Below, piece by piece: positions 9,143 through 19,918 of a stretch of DNA of 64,000 bases. Source of the stretch: Porphyra umbilicalis (lineage: Eukaryota; Rhodophyta; Bangiophyceae; Bangiales; Bangiaceae); the NCBI GenBank assembly GCA_002049455.2, contig KV918849.1, positions 62,001 to 126,000 on the forward strand, written 5' to 3'. A program made the translations under genes and the position numbers. Every line of letters begins with the position of its first letter. Positions within the stretch are counted from its first letter, which is position 1. The notes beneath the pieces are model-generated. The model ran no database searches and was not told the DNA's origin. It saw only the letters and a program-made list of their open reading frames with translations.

Positions 9143-11405
9143 TCATGCAGATCGACCGGGGATCCCCTGGCGCCTCCCCAGCAACGTCCAGGTGTTTCTT
9201 CCCCCGTGAGCGACGCCCGCCATCGATACGATACAATCGCTATCACAACGGTGCATGGCAAGCGCACGTCTCAGGGTGGCGTGCAGCTTGAGAAACAGCA
9301 TCCTAGTTGACAGCAGCTTGTAGCCGTCCCCGCGTGCCGCCCGCTGGTACGGCTGCACAATGGCACAAGGCACCTCGTGGCGACCCCGGAATACGGCCGC
9401 CACACGATAAAAGGCCGAGGCGCTTGCATTGTCCGGGCGGTGGTCGGCCACGTTCACACACGTGCCGCGGTCCGCACCCAGCATGAGAACGGCCACGGCA
9501 CCACCAACATACAGGACGTCCCCGCGGCCGCGGCTCGCTCGGCTGTGCCATGCCGTCCGCGAGCCTGCTGGCACAAAGAATCGCGCCAGTCTGCGAGCCG
9601 CCTCGAGTGCGACCGCCGCGTCAATCAGACCACCATGGACGGTCCACCCGCGGACAGCCCCACTCCACAATTCGAGGTCGAGGGCGAGGCGGGAGATAAA
9701 CTCAGACTCCAGCATGCGCCCGACAGCCCGGCCGGCGTCGTCCCGCCCGTTGCCCTGCTTGATGGCCTTCTTGGTGGGCTGGTAGATGCCCTCAAGCCAC
9801 AGCTCCCAAAAGTGCCGCACATGCCCCGCCGACGACGCCAAGACCTCCCACACCTCCCGCACACGGTGCAGGTTGGGAGAGTTCAGCGCATCAGCAAGTA
9901 CAGCGCAGTCGGGTCGCCGACACACGCGCGCCACGACTTGCATGAAGTTGTCAATGATGACCGTCAACGTCTAAGACGCCTGGGAAGCGCATACTGACGT
10001 GCCGTCCAGCTCCACCCTCGGGAAAAAGTACATCTCCGCGACCATGTGCGACAGCTGCCGGAGCAGTCCCAGCCCGGCAGCGAGTGCTGCGGAGAGCGAC
10101 AGTGAGCGGCAAAAACACACAAGAGAACACAAGATAATACCAAGCCCACCGCTCGAAGCGCCTCAACGGTCACAGAACGCAAATGAAACGCACCTTGGCC
10201 ATGACAAACGCGTATATGTGCATGTACACCTTGTACGTCCCCTCCCCGTTAACCTCCGTCGGAAATGTGTAGAACTGGTCGAGGTACAGTCCCCACTCAA
10301 GCCAGCCGTGGAGGGCCATCAAACACGCGTCCTTGCACTTGGCATTCTTGAAGAGCTTGTCGTTTTAGAGCAGCCCCTGCGCGTCAATACTCTCCATGAC
10401 CCACTGGCCTTGGTTACGGCCCTCCCGTACCTGGTCGCCACAGTTCAGCAACACGCAGATACGGTTGATGAAGATCTTGCTGATGATTGCCTTGGACTCA
10501 AAGTGCCAGGCCGCCACCGGCCGCCGCAGGTACTCGAACAACACGACGCGCAGGTCGGCTTTGGCCGGATTTGAGGCGCACAAGCGGCCCTTGAGCCAGA
10601 TGGGCGTGTTGCCAAACTGCACTGCCTGTTCCATCGTGGTAATGACGGGGTGCTCATGGATGACCAGCACAGACATCCAGTAGAGGTCGTTGGCGTCCGG
10701 GTTGCCGTCCTTTGGCGTCGTCGCGCAAATGACTGTGCCAGAGTACCGGCGGCGCACCTCTTTCTGCGACGGTGGGAGGCACAAACGGGGTAAGTGGAGA
10801 CGGACGTTGCATACCAGAGCACCAGGAACAACCACATGCACACGCGCAGTCGTCAGTCTCCACGCCGGTTCCCATCGACGGCAACTGCCGCGGCGTTCCA
10901 AGACAATGTTGGAGGAAAGCAAATAAGAGAGAGAGAAACATACCTGCTTGCGCAAGGCCCACAGCGGTCGGAGAACTTGAGGTGAGGCCGCCGAAATAGC
11001 TGGTGCCGTCATCGACAAGCCACTAGCCGAGTTGGAGACCACCACCGCCATCGCCTCTTCGAGCGCCGACAGGCGCAGCACGACAGAGGCGTGCACCCGA
11101 TGCATGTCCATAAGGGCCTGCAAGCACTCGTCAACTTTTCCCACAGCCAGCTCGCTGTTGTCCTTGACGCTCGCCGTATTGGCCCGGTATGCAGCGGCGT
11201 CTGCGCGCATCGCCTTCATGTCCAAGACCAAGGCGCACAGCAAGCGGTCCTGCGTCGAGTGCGCCCCGTTCGTCTCCGCCTCCATCACTCCCGCGAGTAC
11301 GGTGGCATCCGTGCCTGCAACCGTACGCGGGCGAGACGCGGCGCCGGTCGCCGCCGCTCCACGGCGACCACGACCGCGGCCACGACCAGAACCAGGGGTT
11401 TTCAT
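9143..11405 (-). pseudogene. Transposon-associated gene with introns and premature stops, function unknown
   Basis: The first exon starts at ATG 11405 with a Gly/Arg-rich N-terminus and a helical region (LSALEEAMAVVV) and ends LRKQ. An intron follows (10943-10764, gtatgt...cgcag, 180 nt). The next exon (RYSGTVICATTPKDGN ... FINRICVLLNCGDQV) meets a TAA at 10365-10367, beyond which the same frame continues (NDKLFKNAKCKDACLMALHG ... YAFVMAK) to a donor gtgcgt at 10193. After a second intron the frame reads LSHMVAEMYFFPRVELDG, meets a TAG at 9971-9973, and runs on as the 274-residue frame ending at 9143 (RHFWELWLEGIYQPTKKAIK). The last part faintly recalls the C-terminal region of Tnp2-type transposases. 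I do not recognise the N-terminal part. Clean reading frames across two stops suggest a recently broken gene. Confidence 0.5.
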
Positions 11406-13300
11406 GGGTATTTCGGCTCACTCGGAGGCGACGGAGCCGGTCGGACGCCGATAGTGTCGCACCGCGGGGGGGGGTCCGACTGCTTACAGCTGCGTCCGAG
11501 ACCAATTCCGGCGGGGGGGGGGTTCCGGACGGGCTCTGTCGGAGGGGGGGCGGGGGAAGGCCCGCCGTGCGCGGGGCCTATCCAGAATTCACTCCGATGA
11601 CACACGTCTCCGGCCCATCCATTGGGCACCTGCCCTCGTGTACAGTTGTACCCACGAATGTACCGATACTTCCCAGTCGTTGGAGCCCCCGACGGAGAGC
11701 CGCACATCTGGGCTGCGCGCATCGATCCAGGCCGGTCGAGCGGCGGGCGCAGATAGCTGCCGGCACCGCGCGCGGGGGGGAGGTTGGCCAGGGGCGCCTC
11801 CACACACGGGGCGGTGCTGCCGCGCCCCCGTCGCGCCACAAGCAGAGCATTTCAGAGCGCCGCCACCGACACCGCCGCGATCAGACCGAGCGTGCGTCCG
11901 CCGCCGAGTGGAGAGACGCGGCCTTGGCCGTTGCTGGGCGAGTGAGTGCGCGCGCGCGCGCATGGGAGGGCCCCTGCTTTGCTCGCGCCAACCCCCCCCT
12001 GTTGCCATCCAAGCCTCTCACTGTCTCCTCTCCCCCCCCCCCCCCCCCCACCCGTTGCTGATTTTGATGCGCCCGAAGCCTATCACTGCGTTGGCTTTCG
12101 CCAGCCATGGCACCGTGCACTCCACCCCATTCCAAGCCCGCAGCGTCGCCAGCGTCGGGTCACGGCCCGCATGTCCGCACACTCCCGGCACCCCTCCCCC
12201 CGCCCCCACGTGCACTTATGCGTGCTTGACCTCGGCCTCTGGCCAACGTGCTTCTGTTTGCCTCAATTTTTCCTGTCGTGCCACAACCGCCCGTCACCTG
12301 CACCCGCCGCCCGCGTGCTTCCTCTCTCTCCTTCCCCACCCCACTGCACTCGTGCCCGCTCTGCGGCTCCCGCCGGCGCTCCTTCGTGTCGTCGCCCCTC
12401 CTCCCCCTCCCTCCCCACCCCACCACACTCGTGACCACTCGGCGTCGTCGCCCACCCCCCGTTGTGTCTCCGTCTCGCCGGCTTGGCCACCCACGTCTTG
12501 GCGGTGGTAGCGTGCCTCCGTTTGGGTGCGCGCGGGGGTGCCGCTGCCGCCTCCTACCCTTGCTCTACCTTTTCACTCGCGGTGGTGGCGCACCCCACGT
12601 TGCGCGGGTGTCGACGCTTTGGGAGTCGGGGGGTGGTCGGACGGCGCCCTGGTTTGCGCTGGGTGCGTGGTGGGCGGGCGGGTGTGGCGGCGGGCTCCTT
12701 GGTGCGGCTGCGGCGGTTGGGCGGAGGCGGTTGGGTGGCGGCGGTTGGGGGTGGTGGCGGCATCGACACCTCCCCGACAACGCGCTGCTGGTGGCAGCCG
12801 AAGCTCGATGCACCGCCAGACCGATACGCCACCACCGTCGGGCGTGAAGGCACCCACGCACCCTGTGCCGGCATTTTTTCTTGAAGGTTGGGGTATTGAC
12901 GGTGTCGGCGCGACGCCTGGCATTCATGACTCCGGTTTTTTTTTTACACCATCAATTGTTGTGGTTTCTTTTTTCGGTACGTACAACGTCTCCGCATCTC
13001 GTATCGGTTCTCTTTTGGTGTCCGCTTTTCTTGTACAGCAGGTGTACGCCGGATTGTCATCAGGATCGGCACCGAGACGCTGACGCTGGTTTTTCTTTGC
13101 TCTTGCATGCGTGCATCTTGTCTCTTTTGCAACGTGTCCGCGCTGCCCCGTGTCGATGACGTCTCTCTCTTCCCGCACCTTGTGTTTCGTCCTCATTTTC
13201 CTTTGCACTGGTTAACGCCACGCCATCGCACCCGCACTGCACCTTCGTTGATTTTCTTTGGGGCTCCTTTTTGACAGACAATCGAAGGTCAGTCGTGGCA
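11406..13300. other. Long C/T-rich spacer, no gene supported
   Basis: Most of this stretch is pyrimidine-rich on the plus strand, with an 18-base C run at 12032-12049 and a roughly 80-bp imperfect duplication around 12330-12440 (ccccaccccac...cactcgtg). Long frames on both strands are Arg/Pro/Ser-rich shadows. The last 350 bases (about 12935-13270) contain repeated T tracts (ggttttttttttac, tttcttttttcgg, ggtttttctttgc) and probably form the leader or promoter of the recombinase gene. Confidence 0.5.
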
Positions 13301-16300
13301 ATGCCTCCAAGTGGCCACCCCCAACGCAGCCGGCGGTCCGTGACCGCCGCTGCCCCGCCACCCCAACCAAGAATGCGGGCCGCCCCGACCCACTCAGCCA
13401 CCGTGTCGCCTGGCGCCGCCGGTGCTGTGGCTTGCGCCACCCAGCGGTCAGCGCTTCGCCGCGCCAAGGATGCCGCCGCGTCGGCCGCGAGTCGTGCGGC
13501 GGCGGGCGCCTTCGGAGGTCCGCAGGGGGGGGTCGAAGGCCGCGCGGGTGGCGCCTCCCCGAGCGCAGCTTCGGCCGAGTCGGTCACGGGCACGGCGGCA
13601 ATCATTGCGCCGGCGGCGGCGCATGCAGCGGCCGGTGGCGGCAATGGTCCCCGACGGCCGCTGTTGGTTGGGGCTCGTGGCGCTGGCACACCCCACGCGC
13701 CGGTGGCCCCGCGTCGGTTCACCCCCTCAACGACTGCTGTTGGTTCCGGTGGTCATCCCGCGCCTCCCCTGCCGCCCCCCGACGGAACCAATACACTCGA
13801 CGGGGCACCCTCCCCGCCATTGGTCGCCACCGCCACAGCTGCCACGCCCGAACGTCTGCCTCCGCCTCGGTCACCGCTCCCGCCTGGTGGTTCTGCTTCC
13901 CCCGCTCGTCCTTCTCGCCACCTCGTGGTAGCCCCCGCGGTCCACCTGCATGGGGGGCTGCGGGGGGAGGTCATGGCCGTGCTGTCGGCCGGCTTCGAGG
14001 CCTTCCGTGACGGGGCGGAGTGGGTCACCGAGTGCAATATGGTGTCTCGACTTTTTTTGGACAATACTAATGTCGGCCGTCGGCTGATTCGGTTGGGGTG
14101 TCTCCCTGGGTGCGCCGATGCAGAGACGACGGCAGACGGCACGCCCGTCGCGCGCGTCGTGCCTCTGCCGTCGGGCTCCCCCCCGCGCCGCGCACCCGTC
14201 GAGCTGTCAAGGGACAAGCACGCGTACACCCACTTGGTCACCATCGCGCAGTACGCCGAGCTGTTTCAGCTGTCCAAGACAAATGTGCAGGCGGTCGTCG
14301 TGCAGGGCCTGCACCTCGCCGAGACGGGGCAGCACGGGGCGGTGGTCAGCGCCGCCAGCGAGCTGACCAACACGTGGGCGCTGCACACGGTCAGTGGCAC
14401 CCACAGCGGGGTCAAGCAGACGATGAAGGACTACGTCGCCTCCATCCGCCTCTATTGCGAGTGGGCGGAGACGTCGGCCGCCGGGAATCCGGACGGGATC
14501 ATCGTGCCCGTCAATCGCAACGAGGTCGTGGCGTTCCTGGAGGTGGAGAAAAACCGCGAGCGCAGCAGTAGGCGCCGCCCCGCCAAGCGGCCCCGTCTAA
14601 CTCCCCCGCCACGTGTCGCCCGCGCTGCCGAGGGCGCCGCCGGTGATGCCCGAGAGCCTCGACGCGACGGAGCCACGGGTATGCCGAGAAAAGACCGCCC
14701 GTCGCCCGCTGCCGGGGTGAGCGCGATCCGGCCGAGCGTCGCGTCCGGAGGCGTCACGCGCGCCGGGTCTTCGGCGGGGACCGCCGCGGGGCCCGCTGCT
14801 GATGGGCGTCAGGGGGTTCGGGCGGCTGCAGGTGATGCGCGACCGCACGAATTCGTCGGGCGGGGAGCTGGTGGGGGATTGGGGACTGCGGTGGGGGCGG
14901 GCGACCGGGGCAGGGCGGCTGGCGCCGCTGCCATGGGTGGGCCTGCGGGGCTGGGAAACCCAGGCAGAGGTGGCACCGCGGCCGTGGGGCCCCCGCGCGG
15001 CGGCGTCGCAGCTCGGACGGCACTGCCAGCCGCGGGACAACCTGGCCGGGTCCATGGGCGTCGACGCGACCGAGCCGGACAGCAAGGGGGGGCAGGCGGG
15101 GAGGGAGGCGGAGGCTCGAGTGACACCGAGGCGGCCGAGGTCACCGGGGCCGCCGCCTCCTCCACGACCTCCACCACTGCCGCGGCGCCATACAAGGTCG
15201 GGCCATCGACGCTCAAGATACTCCAGAGCGCGATGGCCAAGGTCGCCACGGTCTTCAACGGCCTCTGCTCGCAGTGCCTCTGCGGAGCGTGCGACGCCTT
15301 CCGCGCCGACACGTACCTGCCGGCTGGCGGGTGCCGGGCCGCCAAGGCGGTCGTCGACCAGTGCGCGCGCGAGCGCTACCTCGAGGCGACGGCAGCGGGG
15401 GTGGGAAAGGCGACAGGCGCCCGCGACCCCGCGCTGCCTGACGACGTGCGGCTCTCGATGGTGAAGGAGATGCTGCTCGGTTCGACGAGGGCGATGGAAT
15501 TTCACGCCGGGCTGGAGTTGTCGGCGCTGTTTTTGCTCGCGTTTTCTTTGGAGGCGCGGGGGGCGACGATGCGCGGGCTGACGTGGAGCGACCTGGTCAT
15601 CCGCCACTTCCCCTCCATGTTCTCCGCCAAGGCCTCTCGCGACGGCTCGCGCCTGCCGCTGGACGTGTTGTGCACCTCCGTTTTTGCCACCAAAACAAAA
15701 GAGAACACGCCGCTGTGCCTTGGCTCGCTGCCGCACGTTAACCCGTGGTTTTGCCCCTTCGGCGCCGTCGCGGATGCGCTGGTGGCGGCCTGGCACCGCC
15801 CGTCGGAGGACGACGGTGTGCCCCCCGTCAACTTTGCCCCGGATTTCAATCCCACCGACGAGTCTCTCATGGAGTCGGGGGTGGAGCCGCGCTTCTTCCG
15901 CGCGAGCGGCGCGAAGATGGGCCAGCGCAAGTGGTATTGGTGGCCAATCTTCAGGGCGATGCGCGGCGCCAACGTCTTCAAGCCCATCACGTACGAAAAG
16001 CACCTGGACCGGCTGAAGCGGGTTGCCAACAAGTGCGGCGTCCCAGAGAAGACTGCCCTCACGCACGCCACCCGGAGCGGCGCGGCCCAAAAGGCCATGG
16101 AGGCGGGCGCGACGGAGGCGGACAACAACAAGCACGGCCAGTGGGGCCCGGGCCCGGGGGATGGTGCCTACAACGGTGACATCCCCGACCCCCTCATCGT
16201 CCTCCTGTTGTCGGGCCGCACCCGCCACTGCGTGTCTCCCGTGACGGCGCGCCTCACCGTGGAGGTCCTGCTCTCGCTGCAACAGACGGTCTGCCCGTGG

Positions 16301-17458
16301 CTGGAGGACGTTGAGAAGGCGTACGTGGAGCGCCTCAAGGGCGGCTCCAATTTCCGCGACGTGGCGCTGACCAACCTTTTCAAGTTGACGCGATTGGCGC
16401 GGTCGGTTTTTTTTCTGTCGTGGGCTGCTCGGCTGAACGCCGCCGATGCACCGGATGGCGCGTACGTGACGCGCCACCCGCTGCTGCGCAACGAGGAGTT
16501 TGAGCGCTTCCGCGCGGCCGCCGGCTTTGCGGCGGAGAGCGGGGAAGAGGCGGCCGGCGAGGCAGCCGCGGCGGTGCTGCCGCAGTTGGGGGAAGCGGTG
16601 AAGGCCGCCGCAGAGGCCACTGCAACCTCCGCGGCGGGCAACATGCTCTACATGGAGCGCGCACTCAGTCTACAGGCGGACGCAGTCGCAGAGGCGGCCG
16701 AGGCCAACAGAGTGGCGACGGTGACCGACCTCAGCGCCAAGCTTGACGCTGTTATGGCGCTCGTCGGCGACCTCGCGGCGCGGCTTGATCGCGGCGGTGG
16801 GAGCGCCGCCGTCCGAGGCGGCGCGTGTTCCTCGGTTCCTTCCCTCCCCTTCCCCCCCCCTTCTTTCCCTCTCCCATCGGCGCCTGCCTCTACGGGCTCC
16901 CACATGTCGCCCGAGTGTCTTCCATCTCCCTCGGATGGCGTGGCGTCCGCGGTCGCCCCGCATGCGGCTGGGGTGGCCGCTGCACCGGCGCCGAGAATCG
17001 CTCTCTCGGGGTCTGTAGGAGTGTCTCCCGCTCTGCTGCGGGATAGAGAGAGCGTGCGTCGTCTGCGGATGACCCAGAAGCTGAAGGGGGTCGAGATTTT
17101 CAACGGCCCCGGCGAGTGCGTACCGCTGCTGAAGTTGGAGTTCGGGGCGTCGTGGTCCCGCTCGCTCGATGAGTACGCGACGGGGCTAGACGGCGTCGCG
17201 TCCGTGCGCGAGGTGGAGGCCTTGTTCGGCCAGCGCTGGCTGCACCTCGTCGCTGACCCGCTGCAGCGCAATCGGCTGGGGCACCACTACTCGACGAGGG
17301 CGCCCATCTACCGGGCCTTCAACGCCGAGTTCGCGCTGCGGGGGGCCGCTGTGGGCGTCGACGTGATCGTCAAGGAGCTGAAAGACAAGTACCGGGGCAT
17401 TAGAGGCTCCAGCGCCGTCTACAAGCAGGCCGCCATCGACTATCCAAAACCATCGTAG
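13301..17458 (+). CDS. Crypton-type tyrosine recombinase with GCR1_C-like C-terminus
   Basis: An uninterrupted frame encodes 1385 residues from the ATG at 13301. The first 215 residues are Pro/Ala-rich. Residues about 215-430 form a helical region resembling a core-binding (SAM-like) domain (KQTMKDYVASIRLYCEWAE). A Gly/Ala/Arg-rich linker follows. The catalytic domain shows the tyrosine-recombinase set in order: Arg753 in EARGATMRGLTWSDL, a Lys in FATKTKE, His922 and Arg925 in THATRSG, Trp in KHGQW, and the nucleophile candidate Tyr957 in GAYNGDIPD. After it comes a segment like the region following the Tyr in Cryptons (VCPWLEDVEKAY). A C-terminal domain (FGQRWLHL ... RAPIYRAFNAEFALRG ... IVKELKDKY) matches the GCR1_C DNA-binding pattern. 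YR plus GCR1_C is the hallmark of Crypton transposons. The catalytic residues appear intact. The stop codon lies two bases before the next transposon. Confidence 0.8.
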   Translation: MPPSGHPQRSRRSVTAAAPPPQPRMRAAPTHSATVSPGAAGAVACATQRSALRRAKDAAASAASRAAAGAFGGPQGGVEGRAGGASPSAASAESVTGTAAIIAPAAAHAAAGGGNGPRRPLLVGARGAGTPHAPVAPRRFTPSTTAVGSGGHPAPPLPPPDGTNTLDGAPSPPLVATATAATPERLPPPRSPLPPGGSASPARPSRHLVVAPAVHLHGGLRGEVMAVLSAGFEAFRDGAEWVTECNMVSRLFLDNTNVGRRLIRLGCLPGCADAETTADGTPVARVVPLPSGSPPRRAPVELSRDKHAYTHLVTIAQYAELFQLSKTNVQAVVVQGLHLAETGQHGAVVSAASELTNTWALHTVSGTHSGVKQTMKDYVASIRLYCEWAETSAAGNPDGIIVPVNRNEVVAFLEVEKNRERSSRRRPAKRPRLTPPPRVARAAEGAAGDAREPRRDGATGMPRKDRPSPAAGVSAIRPSVASGGVTRAGSSAGTAAGPAADGRQGVRAAAGDARPHEFVGRGAGGGLGTAVGAGDRGRAAGAAAMGGPAGLGNPGRGGTAAVGPPRGGVAARTALPAAGQPGRVHGRRRDRAGQQGGAGGEGGGGSSDTEAAEVTGAAASSTTSTTAAAPYKVGPSTLKILQSAMAKVATVFNGLCSQCLCGACDAFRADTYLPAGGCRAAKAVVDQCARERYLEATAAGVGKATGARDPALPDDVRLSMVKEMLLGSTRAMEFHAGLELSALFLLAFSLEARGATMRGLTWSDLVIRHFPSMFSAKASRDGSRLPLDVLCTSVFATKTKENTPLCLGSLPHVNPWFCPFGAVADALVAAWHRPSEDDGVPPVNFAPDFNPTDESLMESGVEPRFFRASGAKMGQRKWYWWPIFRAMRGANVFKPITYEKHLDRLKRVANKCGVPEKTALTHATRSGAAQKAMEAGATEADNNKHGQWGPGPGDGAYNGDIPDPLIVLLLSGRTRHCVSPVTARLTVEVLLSLQQTVCPWLEDVEKAYVERLKGGSNFRDVALTNLFKLTRLARSVFFLSWAARLNAADAPDGAYVTRHPLLRNEEFERFRAAAGFAAESGEEAAGEAAAAVLPQLGEAVKAAAEATATSAAGNMLYMERALSLQADAVAEAAEANRVATVTDLSAKLDAVMALVGDLAARLDRGGGSAAVRGGACSSVPSLPFPPPSFPLPSAPASTGSHMSPECLPSPSDGVASAVAPHAAGVAAAPAPRIALSGSVGVSPALLRDRESVRRLRMTQKLKGVEIFNGPGECVPLLKLEFGASWSRSLDEYATGLDGVASVREVEALFGQRWLHLVADPLQRNRLGHHYSTRAPIYRAFNAEFALRGAAVGVDVIVKELKDKYRGIRGSSAVYKQAAIDYPKPS

Positions 17459-17460
17459 TA

Positions 17461-17485
17461 TCCGTCTGGATGGTAATTTTGACCA
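17461..17485 (+). repeat. Left terminal inverted repeat of the pogo-like element
   Basis: Starts tccgtctgg and, after two mismatched positions, continues ggtaattttgacca; mirrored at 20337-20361. It is preceded by TA at 17459-17460. Confidence 0.85.
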
Positions 17486-17995
17486 TTCATCTGGCAATGA
17501 AGCTTCCTGCGCTTCATTTCTCACACCAAAAATACGGCTGAGGTCCGTGGAGTGTCCTGAGCTCAGTCGTCTTTTCCGCTTCTCGAACACACAATATCTC
17601 GTAGCGCAACAAATAAGACCCCCAAAAAGAGGTGCGGGTAATGATGACCATCAGAACTGAGGCAGATCAGCCACACAACGGAGAAAATTGGCACAAGATT
17701 TGACGATAATCGGCTCTACATTTCTCGCAAGGACCGACGCCACGACCCTTTCCCCCAGCAACCCCCATCCCACATGCACCACAACGTGATTACATATGAC
17801 TGAGGCAGCGCCGGGCATTCTCTTGTACAGCACAGCGCCGCGCCGCCGCGGCGGGCGGTGCAGTTGGCGGCGCTCAACGCGCCGCGGATATGGTGCATTC
17901 CCCCACCCTCAGTCTTGCCCTATTACGCCTTTCATATCACTGCCAAGCTCACCCCCCCGTCCAGGCCCTTTGGTCCATCTTCCACACACTCCAAT

Positions 17996-19918
17996 TCACT
18001 GACCAGCGCGTCCACACTCTCCTCCCCCGCGCCCCCCCCGACCTGTGGGAGCTGCGTCCAGCGGCGGCGTCCCCCGTTCCCCCCCCTCCCCATTCCCACC
18101 CACTTGGCAATAAAGCACGGCACGCTGAGCCATCCGCTGCTTCTGGCGGCACGCCTGGCGTCGCCGCCGCTGCTTGCTAGCGGACGGCTGCAGTCGACGA
18201 TTGCGGGCCTGCACCTCCTCCACAAACTCCTCGGACACGAGAGCCCACTGCTTGGCCCACTTCTTGCGCTCTGCCTCAAACACCCTGGCGGTCCTCTTCT
18301 CAGCCGCCACCGCCTTTCGTGCAGCCACAGCTTGGCGCTCCTGGTCCTTCTCAGCCGCTCGTTCCACCGTGCAATTGTCCCGCTGCTCCTTCGCCTTGGC
18401 GGCCTCGGCAGCCTTGGCCGCGCGCTCGGTCTCGAGAGCTTGCAAGGCTGCAATGATCTCAGGGGAGTTTAGAAGCGTCCCGTGACCGGCAGTGGATAGC
18501 GTGACATTGACATTTGTAGCCGACTTGAGCTCCTTGCGGACGATCGGGAGTAGGAGTCGCGTGAGCCTCGCGAGATCTACATCCGCACTCGGTGTATCAA
18601 CACCCTTGTTCAACTCCTCAATCGACACCTTGGTGGGGTCTAGCGGCCACATTCCGACGCGCTTGAAGGCCGACACCAGCGAATTCCGCGTGAAGGCTGT
18701 GTCAGCGGCCATGCCCACACACTCCACGAGATCCAATACAGAGAATGCCCGCTTGGCCATTACACACGAGTGGGACCGCACCAGGACGCAGCCGCGCAGT
18801 CCCGGCTGGAAGCGTCCAAATGCGCTTGGGCTGTCAAGCGCCTGCAGCACGTGAGACATCTTAGATGGCTCCACGATGACGTGTACTCCTGCCGCCAGCA
18901 GCCGCGTCAGACCCTTCGGGGACAAGTGCACCTTGGCTCCGTCTAGCGCGAGGATCTTGCTCTCGTGAGGATAAAAGTTCATCGCAAACTCGGCGAAGTG
19001 AAGCGCAAAGAGGTCGAAGATGGACTTGTCAAAGCCCGCTGGTGTCCGCCGCACAACTACCGCACCGTCTTGTAGCCTAGACGAGAGTGGAACGGTATCA
19101 GGCCGGCCGCCGTCGGCGTGGCTGACCGTCACAAAAGCATGCCCCTCTTTCCCACCCTCAACGACCAAAAACGGCGGAGCCACATCCCCCGAGGCCGAAA
19201 TCGTGAACGCGGCTGTACAACCAGCGGCCCCCGACCCAATGTCTGGTACAATCAGCTCCGGCTTTTTCAGCCCCTCGCCGCCCAGGATCGTCTGGCGTGC
19301 ATGGAGGATGATGTCCCTCGCCTTGATGGCGGTCTCGTCCATGTTCCAGACCTGGCGACCAAGCACAATTCGCTCATCCCGGTACAACAAAGTCAACGCG
19401 GCGAACCACCGAGCCACCACGTCGGGGCGTGAATTTTGTGCCCTGCCCATCTCGAGGGTGCCCACTCGGTAGCGCTTAAGCTCCGGCCAACGACCAAGGA
19501 AGGAAGATACAAAGCTCTTACCTGGGGTCGTAGTGCCGCCGAAATAGGCAGCCGCAGCCGCGCGACGAGCCGCCGAGAGGGTGTCAATGTACTCCGCGCA
19601 CTTACGTCGGAAGGCCAAAGGAGTCAAGCCCATTCCGATCATGGCCTGCACGCGCACATACTTCGCCAGCAGCGTCTCCTCTTCCGGCGTGAAAAAAGGA
19701 GGACGACCAAGACGCTTCGGCTTCGCCACATTGCTCAAAAACGTACGCACTCGCGACCGAGAGACGCCACTCTCGGCCACTAGACGAGCAACCGTCCAAT
19801 GCTCAGAACGGTACCGCGGCAACAGGCTCTCAAGGCTGTCTCGCTGCAGGTCGGATGTGCGGGGCTTCTTGCTTGGTGGTGGGGAGGTGGGCCTCAGGTC
19901 ACCAGGGGGGCCTGCCAT
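17996..19918 (-). CDS. Pogo/jerky-like DDE transposase
   Basis: 640 residues from the ATG at 19918. An upstream in-frame GTG at 20101 would add a Pro/Arg-rich extension, but the ATG at MAGPPGDLRPT is the natural start. The N-terminal part holds helix-turn-helix-like sequence (WTVARLVAESGVSRSRVRTF). The DDE_1 catalytic core follows: first Asp in VWNMDETAIKARD, second in ILALDGAKVHLS and third in VLQALDSPSAFGRF, 35 residues after the second. The C-terminus (ALETERAAKAAEAAKAKEQ... to about AERKKWAKQW) is a strongly charged coiled coil followed by a basic tail. No frameshift or internal stop is visible, so the element could be autonomous. It lies inside matched terminal repeats. Confidence 0.85.
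   Translation of the reverse strand: MAGPPGDLRPTSPPPSKKPRTSDLQRDSLESLLPRYRSEHWTVARLVAESGVSRSRVRTFLSNVAKPKRLGRPPFFTPEEETLLAKYVRVQAMIGMGLTPLAFRRKCAEYIDTLSAARRAAAAAYFGGTTTPGKSFVSSFLGRWPELKRYRVGTLEMGRAQNSRPDVVARWFAALTLLYRDERIVLGRQVWNMDETAIKARDIILHARQTILGGEGLKKPELIVPDIGSGAAGCTAAFTISASGDVAPPFLVVEGGKEGHAFVTVSHADGGRPDTVPLSSRLQDGAVVVRRTPAGFDKSIFDLFALHFAEFAMNFYPHESKILALDGAKVHLSPKGLTRLLAAGVHVIVEPSKMSHVLQALDSPSAFGRFQPGLRGCVLVRSHSCVMAKRAFSVLDLVECVGMAADTAFTRNSLVSAFKRVGMWPLDPTKVSIEELNKGVDTPSADVDLARLTRLLLPIVRKELKSATNVNVTLSTAGHGTLLNSPEIIAALQALETERAAKAAEAAKAKEQRDNCTVERAAEKDQERQAVAARKAVAAEKRTARVFEAERKKWAKQWALVSEEFVEEVQARNRRLQPSASKQRRRRQACRQKQRMAQRAVLYCQVGGNGEGGERGTPPLDAAPTGRGGRGGGECGRAGQ

Larger units (their letters stand above)
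6977..11405 (-). mobile_element. Decayed EnSpm-like transposon region, ends undefined
   Basis: The two broken minus-strand genes above lie in series and directly abut the truncated CrtI-type gene. I infer that they are the two genes of one EnSpm-like element, or two fragments of related elements. No terminal inverted repeat or target duplication could be identified, so the boundaries are simply those of the coding remnants. Confidence 0.35.

Noticed and set aside
11189-12510. Plus-strand open frames upstream of the Crypton gene
   Set aside because: Pyrimidine-rich DNA gives Pro/Ser/Arg frames with no domain or plausible start context.
14597-16477. Minus-strand open frame of 626 codons
   Set aside because: It is antisense to the Crypton recombinase, which shows clear catalytic motifs; this frame is Arg/Gly-rich shadow sequence.
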